From: Actinacidiphila rubida
GTDB lineage: Bacteria; Actinomycetota; Actinomycetes; Streptomycetales; Streptomycetaceae
NCBI RefSeq assembly: GCF_900110255.1
Contig: NZ_FODD01000006.1
Coordinates: forward strand, 186,001-250,000
Length of the DNA stretch: 64,000 nucleotides
Reading direction: 5' to 3'
Below, piece after piece: positions 19,407 to 27,239 of this stretch. The notes beneath the pieces were generated by a model that did not search any database, had not been told where the DNA came from, and saw only the letters and a list, made by a program, of their open reading frames with translations. Each line of letters opens with the position of its first letter. Position 1 is the stretch's first letter. The translations under genes were made by a program, and so were the position numbers.

Positions 19407-20570
19407 GTGTCCATGCCACAGAGTTCCGGTGAGCAGCAGCTCGCCCTCCCGCCCGCCCCGCAGCAGGGCGCGCCCGCCCCCCGCCGCTCCCCCGCGCGCC
19501 TGGTCGCCGTGGTCGTGGGGGTCGTCTTCGGCCTCCTCTCGGCCTCGCACCGGCTGCCGGTGGTGGCCGGCGGCGGCACCTTCGCACTGTTCCTCGTCGG
19601 CTTCCTCCTGGCGCTGGGCGTGGGCAACGCGTTGTTCGCCGCCGTGGCCCGCCCGGCGGGGCTCGCCGTGGTGTGGGCGGCGTTCGGCGGCGGGCGGTGG
19701 GCGGGCTCGGCGCTCGTCCGCGGCCGGCTCGTGAGTGTCCGCTGGCTGCCGCTGATCCCGTTCGTCGCCTGCCTGGTCATCGTGGACCGGCCGGGACTGC
19801 GGCGGCGCCTGTGGTGCTGGACGGCCGTCGCCGTCGTCGGCGAGCTCGCGGCGGGCGGGGTGCTCGCCGCGGTCGGGAGCCCGCCCGTGGCGGCCCTGGG
19901 CTGGGGCGTCGTGGCGATGACCGCGCTGGCGTCCTTCGCCAACCCGCTCACGCCCGGCTCCCGCGCCTGGCTGCTGCTGCGCATGCCGTTCCGCCCGGAG
20001 GCGCTGACCGAGCTGGTGCACGAGCCGGCGCTGGCGGACGTGGCCGCGGCGCTGAGCGCGGGCCGGGTGCGGGCCGCCCGGGCGGCTCTGGACGCGGCCG
20101 TGCGGCCGGACAGCCCGCGGCACCTCTGGGCGAGGGCCGCGGTGGCGTCGGCCGAGGGCCGGCACGCGGAGGCCGCGGACCTCGCGCACACGATGTACCA
20201 GGAGAGCGGCCTGGAACAGGTGCGGACGGTCGCGCTGTCGCTCTACGCGCGGGCGCTGGCCGACGGGGCGGCGGCCGGCGTCTGGACCCGCGAGCAGATC
20301 CTGCCCGGGTTCACCGCGACGCTCGCCGGGCTGCGGGCCACGCGCCCGGCGGTGGTGCGCTACACCGATCTCGGTGCGATCGAGGCGATGCTGCTGCGCG
20401 ACGACCCCGTGCGCGCGGCCCGGCTGGCGCGGTTCGCCGCCGCGATGGCGCCCGACGCGCTCGCCCGCGCCCACGCCCTGCGCACCCTGGCCGCCGCCCT
20501 CACCTGGACCGGCGACAGTGCCCCGGCCGGCAAGGCCCTCGCCCGCGCCACCGCCCTCTCCCCCCGCTGA
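19407..20570 (+). CDS. Membrane protein with C-terminal TPR-like region, function unknown
   Basis: 387 residues from GTG at 19407, preferred because AAGGA lies 9 bases upstream; ATGs at 19359 and 19413 are alternatives. The N-terminal half has about six hydrophobic segments between residues 25 and 175. The C-terminal half is Ala-rich and helical with TPR-like phrases (ALDAAVRPDSPRHLWARAAVA, ASAEGRHAEAADLAHTMYQ). No enzyme motif is seen. It diverges from typA across a short gap. A small GCGCCC/GGGCGC hairpin follows its stop directly. I do not recognise the family. Confidence 0.75.
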   Translation: MSMPQSSGEQQLALPPAPQQGAPAPRRSPARLVAVVVGVVFGLLSASHRLPVVAGGGTFALFLVGFLLALGVGNALFAAVARPAGLAVVWAAFGGGRWAGSALVRGRLVSVRWLPLIPFVACLVIVDRPGLRRRLWCWTAVAVVGELAAGGVLAAVGSPPVAALGWGVVAMTALASFANPLTPGSRAWLLLRMPFRPEALTELVHEPALADVAAALSAGRVRAARAALDAAVRPDSPRHLWARAAVASAEGRHAEAADLAHTMYQESGLEQVRTVALSLYARALADGAAAGVWTREQILPGFTATLAGLRATRPAVVRYTDLGAIEAMLLRDDPVRAARLARFAAAMAPDALARAHALRTLAAALTWTGDSAPAGKALARATALSPR

Positions 20571-20907
20571 GCGCCCCCAAGGGCGCGCGAGGAACGGCCC
20601 GACCGTTCGCCGGGAACGCGCCCGGTCGGGCGGGACGTGCCCCGAAGGGGCACGAGGCCCCCCCGCCTTCGGCCGGGAGGTGCCCCAGCGCGAGCAACCG
20701 GCCGGTGGTCCGGATCGGACCGATCCGCCCCTTCGGGGCGGTGGGCGGAGTGCGGCGCGGCTGTGGCTTGTCGCGCGGTTCCCCGCGCCCCTGATGGTTG
20801 CCGTCCGCCCACAAGTAGCGCCCCCAAGGGGGCGCGGGCCGGATGGTCGCCCCCCCGCCCGCACGGGGCGAATCCCGCACGGGGGGGGCGAACCGCGGCC
20901 CGGAGGG
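20571..20907. other. 337-base gap between convergent genes, rich in small hairpins
   Basis: No gene is supported. Four compact perfect hairpins are visible: GCGCCC-4-GGGCGC (20571-20586), GTGCCCC-3-GGGGCAC (20637-20653), CCGCCCC-3-GGGGCGG (20725-20741) and GCGCCCCC-2-GGGGGCGC (20818-20835). They probably end transcription from both sides. The stretch also carries the 20-base dispersed repeat at 20773-20792. Confidence 0.65.
20773..20792. repeat. Dispersed 20-base repeat shared with the typA palindrome
   Basis: The 20 bases are identical to 17308-17327, the outer right arm of the 74-base palindrome. Here the matching left arm is missing, so it is half of that element. Confidence 0.8.
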
Positions 20908-22692
20908 CTACTTGCGGAAGCCGATGTTCTGGTAGGCGGGGGTCTGGAAGCCGAACGCGCCGGCGTTGGCGACGGAGGCGCGCAGTGCCACCACCTCGGG
21001 GCGCTGGTAGAGGGGGATGGAGCCGGCGGCGGCCCAGATGCGGGCGTCGGCCTCGGCCGTCAGGGAGCGGGCCTGCGAGGCGTCCAGTTCCGAGCCGGCC
21101 CGGCTGAGCAGCTGGTCGATCTGGTCGGTGCCGACCCGGCTGTAGTTCTGGGCCACCGACAGGGAGCCGTCGGGCGCCGGCACCGGCTTGGCGAAGATCG
21201 GCGTGTCGTCCGTGGCGGGGTAGGCGCTGCCCGGCCACGAGTACAGCGCGAGATCGAAGTCGCCGGCGGCGATGTGGTCCTGGAAGTAGCCCGCGTCGGC
21301 GACCTTGTTGATCTCCGTGCGGACCCCGATCACCGACAGCATGCGGGCGATCCGCCCGCCGACGTCGTCGAGCATCGGCGAGTCGGAGGGCAGCACCATC
21401 CGCAGGCTCAGCTGCTTGCCGTTCCTGGCGACCGCCCGGGTGGGCTCGACCACGGTGAGCGTGCCGGAGGCCGCGGTCCGCCCCGGTCCGGCCTGCTTCT
21501 CGCCGGTCTTGGCGGCCGACCGCTGCCAGCCGGCGTCGGCCAGCAGCGCCTGCGCCTGCTGGAGGTCGGTCTTGCCCAGCGCCGAGCTGTGGTCGGCGTA
21601 ACCCTCCTGGGAGGGCAGCACCAGGTGGTTGCCGAGCGGATCCGCGGGCAGCCCCAGCGGCTTGAGCACCGCGGTGGCGATCTCCTTGCGGTCGATGGCC
21701 CGGGCCACCGCGTGCCGCACCCGCTCGTCGGTGAGCGCGCCGGACGAGCCGTTGATGGCCAGCTGCGCGTACGCCGCGTCGGGCGCCTTGCGCACCCCGA
21801 CCCCGTGGATCCTGGTCACCGAGCCGAGCGCGCCCGGGTCGATCTCGGCGACGTCGAGCTTTCCGGCGGACAGCTGCGCGGCCCGCTGGGCGCGCGGCAC
21901 GGCGGTGAGGACCAGCGCGTCGAGCTTGGCCCGGTCGCCCCACCAGGAGGGGTTGCGGGCCAGGGTGACGGTGCCTGCCTTGGCGTCCATGGCCTTGACC
22001 TGGAAGGGTCCGGCGACCGCCGGCAGCCTGGTGCGGGCGGAGTCGTTGAACGCGTCGGCGCTGCCGGTCACCGAGGCCGGGTACAGCGGGCTGAACAGCG
22101 ACCGCCAGTCGGCGTAGGGGGTGGCGAAGGTGACCTTGACCTGGTGGACGTCGGAACCCTGGGCGATGCCGGCGATCCGGTCGTAGCCCGCGTTGCGGGC
22201 CGTCCAGTACGCGGCGTTCTTGCCGCCCAGGGCCTTCCACTGGGAGGTGAAGTCGGCGGCGCTGACCGCTTTGCCGTCGCTCCACTTCGCCTTGGGGTTC
22301 AGGTCGTAGGTGACGACCTGCCGCGGGTCGGTGGCCGAGACCGTCGCACCGGTGACGAAGTCGCGGTCGAGCTGCGGGGTGCCGTGCCCGTCCAGCCGGA
22401 ACACCTGCGGCAGCGTGGCCGCGGCGATCACGGCGGTGCCGCCGTCCGCGTCGGACTGGTAGGCGTTGAGGGTGCGCGGCATCGCGTCGACGGCCCAGCG
22501 CATGGTGCCGCCGTCGCGCACCCCGGCGCGGGCGACGGTCGCCACGTCGGTGCCCGCGGTGCCGGCCGCGTGGGTGCCCGACGACGTGCAGGCCGCGGTG
22601 AGCGTGAGCGCGCCCCCCGCGGTGAGCGAGAGGGCGATGCGCACGGCCCGGCGCCGGGGGGTGGGAGCGGTCGGGTACGTCCTGCGGTTCAT
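20908..22692 (-). CDS. Orphan peptide-binding lipoprotein, SBP family 5
   Basis: 594 residues from the ATG at 22692, with GGAGGT 9 bases upstream; an upstream in-frame start would add 22 unlikely residues. A twin-Arg-like, Arg-rich N-terminus (TPRRRAVRIALSL), a hydrophobic core and ALTLTAAC near residue 35 indicate a lipoprotein. The rest is a family 5 solute-binding domain (VTYDLNPKAKWSDGKAVSAADF; AVARAIDRKEIATAVLKPLG). No permease or ATPase genes adjoin it, so it may feed one of the peptide transporters elsewhere in the window or act as a sensor; both are inference. A perfect tandem 11-base repeat lies about 65-85 bases upstream of the start. Confidence 0.9.
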   Translation of the reverse strand: MNRRTYPTAPTPRRRAVRIALSLTAGGALTLTAACTSSGTHAAGTAGTDVATVARAGVRDGGTMRWAVDAMPRTLNAYQSDADGGTAVIAAATLPQVFRLDGHGTPQLDRDFVTGATVSATDPRQVVTYDLNPKAKWSDGKAVSAADFTSQWKALGGKNAAYWTARNAGYDRIAGIAQGSDVHQVKVTFATPYADWRSLFSPLYPASVTGSADAFNDSARTRLPAVAGPFQVKAMDAKAGTVTLARNPSWWGDRAKLDALVLTAVPRAQRAAQLSAGKLDVAEIDPGALGSVTRIHGVGVRKAPDAAYAQLAINGSSGALTDERVRHAVARAIDRKEIATAVLKPLGLPADPLGNHLVLPSQEGYADHSSALGKTDLQQAQALLADAGWQRSAAKTGEKQAGPGRTAASGTLTVVEPTRAVARNGKQLSLRMVLPSDSPMLDDVGGRIARMLSVIGVRTEINKVADAGYFQDHIAAGDFDLALYSWPGSAYPATDDTPIFAKPVPAPDGSLSVAQNYSRVGTDQIDQLLSRAGSELDASQARSLTAEADARIWAAAGSIPLYQRPEVVALRASVANAGAFGFQTPAYQNIGFRK

Positions 22693-23029
22693 GGGGGGAC
22701 ACCTCCGCGGGCCCGGCGGCTCGTAGAGGGCTACGCGCGCCGGCCGGGACATCCTCATCTGGTCAGAATCTGGTCAGACATGCCTTTTGTCGGTCAATAC
22801 ACCGCGCTCATGGCACCCCACCACCGCCGCCACCCGGCGACGACCCGCCGGAAGTCGGCCGGATGTGCGGCCGGGACCACCCGTCCGGCGGACGATGACC
22901 CGGCCCTGCTACCACGTCCGGTGGGAATCCGTGCACGCGTCTTCACACGGTGCGGTGTGACGCGCAACACTCCTTCCGCGACAGCGAAGCGTCACCCACC
23001 GCACGGCGGCAGATGGTGAGGGCAGTTCC
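22693..23029. other. 337-base divergent intergenic region
   Basis: No gene is supported. It separates the orphan binding-protein gene (minus) from the small gene at 23030 (plus), so it should hold two promoters. On the minus strand TTGACC (about 22789-22794) precedes the direct repeat at 22757-22778, which is a plausible -35 region. Confidence 0.5.
22757..22778 (-). promoter_or_regulatory. Tandem 11-base direct repeat, candidate operator
   Basis: ATCTGGTCAGA occurs twice with no gap (22757-22767 and 22768-22778). The 11-base period places both copies on one helix face, as for many response-regulator sites. It would overlap the -10 region if the TTGACC upstream is the -35 of the orphan binding-protein gene. 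The regulator is unknown. Confidence 0.5.
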
Positions 23030-23317
23030 ATGTCCCTGCACGACGACCTGACTTCGGTCCAGCGACGACTTGACGACCTGATGCGCTGCGTCGCGCGCCT
23101 GGACGAGCACGCCGGCGACACCCTCGACATGCGCCGGGTCCGCGCCGACGCCGGCCACCTGCGGGAGAGCCTCGCGCTGCTGCGCGACTCCGCGCCGGCC
23201 GCCGCGGGCGCCCGCACCGTCGAGATGGTCACCGTGTCCGACGACCCGTACGACCGCATGCTCTGGGTGGACGCCGAGGACGAGGGGCTGGGCTCGCCGC
23301 ACCGGCACGCGCCCTGA
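23030..23317 (+). CDS. Small acidic protein of unknown function upstream of sdhCAB
   Basis: 95 residues, with a GAGGG ribosome site 8 bases before the ATG. The first two thirds form a predicted amphipathic helix rich in Arg, Asp and Leu (DDLTSVQRRLDDLMRCVARL); the last part is acidic (SDDPYDRMLWVDAEDEGLG). There are no membrane segments or known motifs. It reads in the same direction as the succinate dehydrogenase operon, with about 130 bases between, so it may or may not be cotranscribed. I do not recognise it. Confidence 0.7.
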   Translation: MSLHDDLTSVQRRLDDLMRCVARLDEHAGDTLDMRRVRADAGHLRESLALLRDSAPAAAGARTVEMVTVSDDPYDRMLWVDAEDEGLGSPHRHAP

Positions 23318-23449
23318 TCCCCGGCCGGCCGGATCACCCGGATCCGGGTCCCGCCGCGCTCGCCCCGCCCCCGTGCACCGACGAGCACCGCGCGTCCGAC
23401 CACGTGCGGTGCCGACGTGCTCCCATCCCCGTCCGTTCGGAGTCACCCT

Positions 23450-24280
23450 TTGGCCACCGGAACCACACCCACACCACCAGTCTCGGAACCTCGCGGTGTC
23501 CGCTCGCCCGGACGCGCCGCGATCACGGCCCCGCACCTGCGGACCGACCGGTGGTGGGTGCCGCCGCTGGTCACCGCCGTCGGACTGGCACTGTTCGTCA
23601 CCTACGCGACCTGGCGGGCGTTCGCGAACAGCCACTACTACGCCGCCCCCTACGTCTCGCCCTTCTACTCGCCGTGCCTGGCCTCGAACTGCCAGGACAT
23701 GAAGGGCGGCGCCGACTGGCCCCTGTTCGGCTCGTGGTGGGGCCTGTCCCCCGCGCTGCTGGTGCTGGTCTTCCCGCTCGGCTTCCGGCTGACCTGCTAC
23801 TACTACCGCAAGGCCTACTACCGGGGGATCTGGTCGTCCCCGCCGGCCTGTGCGGTGGCCGAGCCGCACGCGAAGTACACCGGCGAGACCCGCTTCCCGC
23901 TGATCCTGCAGAACTCGCACCGCTACTTCTTCTACCTGGCACTGGTCGTGGCCGGCATCCTCACCTACGACGCCGTGCTGGGCTTCCGCGACGAGCACGG
24001 CAACTGGGGCCACATGGGCCTGGGCACCCTGGTGCTGCTCGCGAACATCGCGCTGATCTGGGCGTACACCGTGTCCTGCCACTCCTGCCGGCACGTCATC
24101 GGCGGGAAGCTCCGGCACTTCTCCAGGCACCCGGTGCGCTACCGGCTGTGGGGCTGGGTCGGCACGCTGACCGCCCGCCACATGCTGCTCGCCTGGTCCT
24201 CGCTGATCAGCGTGGGTGTCGCGGACTTCTACGTGTACCTGGTGTCCAGCGGCGCCTTCGACGATCCGAGGTTCTTCTGA
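23450..24280 (+). CDS. sdhC: Succinate dehydrogenase membrane anchor subunit (non-classical type)
   Basis: 276 residues from a TTG at 23450 with GGAG 7 bases upstream; an in-frame GTG at 23417 without a ribosome site is the alternative. Five hydrophobic helices are visible, with conserved phrases HYYAAPYVSPFYSPC, NSHRYFFYLALVVAGIL and SCHSCRHVIGG. It is a single anchor protein with no separate SdhD, which matches the Sdh1 type described in mycobacteria. It anchors the SdhAB pair and carries the quinone site. The next gene starts one base after its stop. Confidence 0.88.
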   Translation: MATGTTPTPPVSEPRGVRSPGRAAITAPHLRTDRWWVPPLVTAVGLALFVTYATWRAFANSHYYAAPYVSPFYSPCLASNCQDMKGGADWPLFGSWWGLSPALLVLVFPLGFRLTCYYYRKAYYRGIWSSPPACAVAEPHAKYTGETRFPLILQNSHRYFFYLALVVAGILTYDAVLGFRDEHGNWGHMGLGTLVLLANIALIWAYTVSCHSCRHVIGGKLRHFSRHPVRYRLWGWVGTLTARHMLLAWSSLISVGVADFYVYLVSSGAFDDPRFF

Positions 24281-24281
24281 G

Positions 24282-26366
24282 ATGACGAATGTGGAACGGC
24301 ACGCGTACGACGTCGTCGTGGTCGGCGCGGGCGGGGCGGGGCTGCGGGCCGCCATCGAGGCGCGGGAACGCGGCATGCGGACGGCGGTGATCTGCAAGTC
24401 GCTGTTCGGCAAGGCGCACACCGTGATGGCCGAGGGCGGCATCGCGGCCAGCATGGGCAACGCCAACGGACACGACAACTGGCAGGTGCACTTCCGCGAC
24501 ACCATGCGCGGCGGCAAGTTCCTCAACCACTGGCGGATGGCCGAACTGCACGCCAAGGAGGCGCCGGACCGGGTGTGGGAGCTGGAGACCTGGGGCGCGC
24601 TGTTCGACCGCACCAAGGACGGCCGGATCTCGCAGCGCAACTTCGGCGGCCACGAGTACCCGCGGCTGGCGCACGTCGGCGACCGCACCGGCCTGGAGCT
24701 GATCCGCACCCTCCAGCAGAAGATCGTCTCGCTGCAGCAGGAGGACCACGCCGAGACCGGCGACTACGAGGGCCGGCTGAAGGTCTTCCAGGAGTGCACG
24801 GTCACCCGCGTCCTCAAGGACGGCGACCGGGTGGCCGGCGTCTTCGGCTACGTCCGCGAGTCCGGCCGGCTGTTCGTGATCGACGCGCCCGCGGTCGTGC
24901 TGGCCACCGGCGGCATCGGCAAGTCGTTCAAGGTGACCTCCAACTCCTGGGAGTACACCGGCGACGGGCACGCGCTGGCGCTGCTGGCCGGGGCGCCGCT
25001 GATCAACATGGAGTTCATCCAGTTCCACCCGACCGGCATGGTCTGGCCCCCGTCGGTGAAGGGCATCCTCGTCACCGAGTCGGTGCGCGGCGACGGAGGG
25101 GTGCTGCGCAACAGCGAGGGCAAGCGGTTCATGTTCGGCTACGTCCCGGACGTCTTCAAGGAGAAGTACGCGCAGAGCGAGGAGGAGGCCGACGGCTGGT
25201 ACGCCGACCCGGAGACCCACCGCCGTCCGCCCGAGCTGCTGCCCCGTGACGAGGTGGCGCGCGCGATCAACAGCGAGGTGAAGGCCGGACGCGGCTCCCC
25301 GCACGGCGGGGTGTTCCTCGACGTGTCGACCCGGTTGTCGCCGGAGGAGATCAAGCGCCGGCTGCCGTCGATGCACCACCAGTTCAAGGAGCTGGCCGAC
25401 GTCGACATCACCGCTGAGCCCATGGAGGTCGGCCCGACCTGCCACTACATGATGGGCGGGGTCGACGTGGAGCCGGACACCGCGGCCGCCCGCGGCGTCC
25501 CCGGGCTGTTCGCGGCCGGCGAGGTGGCCGGCGGCATGCACGGCTCCAACCGGCTCGGCGGCAACTCGCTGTCCGACCTGCTCGTCTTCGGGCGCCGCGC
25601 GGGCCTGTTCGCCGCCGAGTACGCAGCCGGACTGCCCGCACCGGAACGGCCCGCGGCCGGCGAGGAGCAGATCGACGAGGCGGCCGCGGAGGCGCTGCGG
25701 CCGTTCGGCGCGGAGGCCGGGGACGGGGGCCCGGACGCCGGGGACGGCGGATCCGGCGCCGCCGTGGAGAACCCCTACACCCTGCACCAGGAACTGCAGC
25801 AGGTGATGAACGACCTGGTCGGCATCATCCGCCGCGGCCCGGAGATGGAGCGGGCGCTCCAGCACCTGGCGGAGCTGCGCGTGCGCTCCCGGCGGGCCCT
25901 CGTGGAGGGCCACCGGCAGTTCAACCCGGGCTGGCACCTGGCCCTCGACCTGCGGAACATGCTGCTGGTCAGCGAGTGCGTGGCGCTCGCGGCGCTGGAG
26001 CGCACCGAGAGCCGCGGCGGCCACACCCGCGACGACCACCCGGGCATGGACCGCACCTGGCGCAAGGTCAACCTGGTGTGCGAGCTGGCCGGGAAGGACG
26101 AAGCCGGGCACGGCACGGCCGCCGCGACAGCCCCGACAGCCGCCGGGGACGCGGCAGCCGGACCGGGCACGGCGCGTGCCGAAGACGCGGCAGGCCCCGA
26201 CGGTGCGGCCGGTATGTCCGGTGCGTCTGGTCCTGTCTCCACCGGCACGGCGGCCTCGGTCTCGCTCCGGCGCCGCCCGATGGACCCGATCCGCCCCGAC
26301 CTGCTCGACCTGTTCGAACGGGACGAGCTGCTGAAATACCTGACGGACGAGGAGCTCGACGCGTGA
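24282..26366 (+). CDS. sdhA: Succinate dehydrogenase/fumarate reductase flavoprotein subunit
   Basis: 694 residues from the ATG at 24282, one base after the sdhC stop. FAD-binding GAGGAGLRAA is at about residues 16-25, and the AHTVMAEGGIAAS segment contains the His that carries covalent FAD in this family. Active-site phrases (HPTGM, GSNRLGGNSLSDLLV) are present. It oxidises succinate to fumarate on the cytoplasmic side and passes electrons to SdhB. Between the helical domain and the last 30 residues lies an Ala/Gly/Thr-rich insertion of about 60 residues, followed by a charged tail (LFERDELLKYLTDEELDA); this looks like a lineage-specific linker. The stop overlaps the sdhB GTG. Confidence 0.95.
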   Translation: MTNVERHAYDVVVVGAGGAGLRAAIEARERGMRTAVICKSLFGKAHTVMAEGGIAASMGNANGHDNWQVHFRDTMRGGKFLNHWRMAELHAKEAPDRVWELETWGALFDRTKDGRISQRNFGGHEYPRLAHVGDRTGLELIRTLQQKIVSLQQEDHAETGDYEGRLKVFQECTVTRVLKDGDRVAGVFGYVRESGRLFVIDAPAVVLATGGIGKSFKVTSNSWEYTGDGHALALLAGAPLINMEFIQFHPTGMVWPPSVKGILVTESVRGDGGVLRNSEGKRFMFGYVPDVFKEKYAQSEEEADGWYADPETHRRPPELLPRDEVARAINSEVKAGRGSPHGGVFLDVSTRLSPEEIKRRLPSMHHQFKELADVDITAEPMEVGPTCHYMMGGVDVEPDTAAARGVPGLFAAGEVAGGMHGSNRLGGNSLSDLLVFGRRAGLFAAEYAAGLPAPERPAAGEEQIDEAAAEALRPFGAEAGDGGPDAGDGGSGAAVENPYTLHQELQQVMNDLVGIIRRGPEMERALQHLAELRVRSRRALVEGHRQFNPGWHLALDLRNMLLVSECVALAALERTESRGGHTRDDHPGMDRTWRKVNLVCELAGKDEAGHGTAAATAPTAAGDAAAGPGTARAEDAAGPDGAAGMSGASGPVSTGTAASVSLRRRPMDPIRPDLLDLFERDELLKYLTDEELDA

Positions 26367-27133
26367 GCAGTTACACAGCGCACTTCAAGGTGTGGCGCGG
26401 CGACGCGGACGGCGGCGGACTGGCGGACTACCAGGTGGAGGTGAACGACGGCGAGGTGGTGCTGGACATCATCCACCGGCTGCAGGCCACCCAGGCCGCG
26501 GACCTGGCGGTGCGCTGGAACTGCAAGGCCGGCAAGTGCGGCTCGTGCAGTGCCGAGGTCAACGGCCGGCCCCGGCTGATGTGCATGACGCGGATGTCGG
26601 TGTTCAGCCGCGAGGAGACCGTGACCGTCACTCCGATGCGCACCTTCCCGGTGATCAGGGACCTGGTCACCGACGTGTCGTTCAACTACACCAAGGCCCG
26701 CGAGGTGCCGGCGTTCGTCCCGCCCCAGGGGGTGGCCGCCGGGGAGTACCGGATGGCGCAGCAGGACGTGGAGCGCTCGCAGGAGTTCCGCAAGTGCATC
26801 GAGTGCTTCCTCTGCCAGAACACCTGCCACGTGGTGCGCGACCACGACGAGAACAAGCCCGCGTTCTCCGGGCCGCGGTTCCTGATGCGCGTGGCCGAGC
26901 TGGACATGCATCCGCTGGACGCGGCCGCGGAGGCCGGGCTGGACCGCGCGGCCTCGGCTCAGGACGAGCACGGCCTGGGCTACTGCAACATCACCAAGTG
27001 CTGCACGGAGGTGTGCCCGGAGGGCATCCACATCACCGACAACGCCCTCATCCCGCTGAAGGAGAGGGCGGTGGACCGCAAGTACGACCCGCTCGTCTGG
27101 CTGGGGTCCAAGATCCGCCGCCGGGGGCAGTAG
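26363..27133 (+). CDS. sdhB: Succinate dehydrogenase/fumarate reductase iron-sulfur subunit
   Basis: 256 residues from GTG at 26363, which overlaps the sdhA stop as GTGA; GAGGAG lies 9 bases upstream. Although the frame is open further upstream, the protein from this GTG (SSYTAHFKVWRG) matches the family start. Cysteines for the three clusters are visible: CKAGKCGSCSAEV with a later CMT for [2Fe-2S], CIECFLCQNTC, and CNITKCCTEVCPEGI. It transfers electrons from SdhA to quinone in the SdhC anchor. It is last gene of the sdhCAB operon. Confidence 0.95.
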   Translation: MSSYTAHFKVWRGDADGGGLADYQVEVNDGEVVLDIIHRLQATQAADLAVRWNCKAGKCGSCSAEVNGRPRLMCMTRMSVFSREETVTVTPMRTFPVIRDLVTDVSFNYTKAREVPAFVPPQGVAAGEYRMAQQDVERSQEFRKCIECFLCQNTCHVVRDHDENKPAFSGPRFLMRVAELDMHPLDAAAEAGLDRAASAQDEHGLGYCNITKCCTEVCPEGIHITDNALIPLKERAVDRKYDPLVWLGSKIRRRGQ

Positions 27134-27161
27134 CCGGGGGCGGGCCCCGGACTCCGGAGTC
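27134..27161 (+). terminator. Hairpins after sdhB
   Basis: CCGGGG-5-CCCCGG (27134-27150) starts right at the sdhB stop and is followed at once by the palindrome GACTCCGGAGTC (27150-27161). Position and symmetry fit a terminator for the sdh operon. Confidence 0.55.
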
Positions 27162-27239
27162 GCGCCACGGGCGAACCGCACATAGCCTCCGAAAAGGAGC
27201 CACCCGGAGGGGCGTGGCGCGGCAGCGGGAGGCGGCGCG

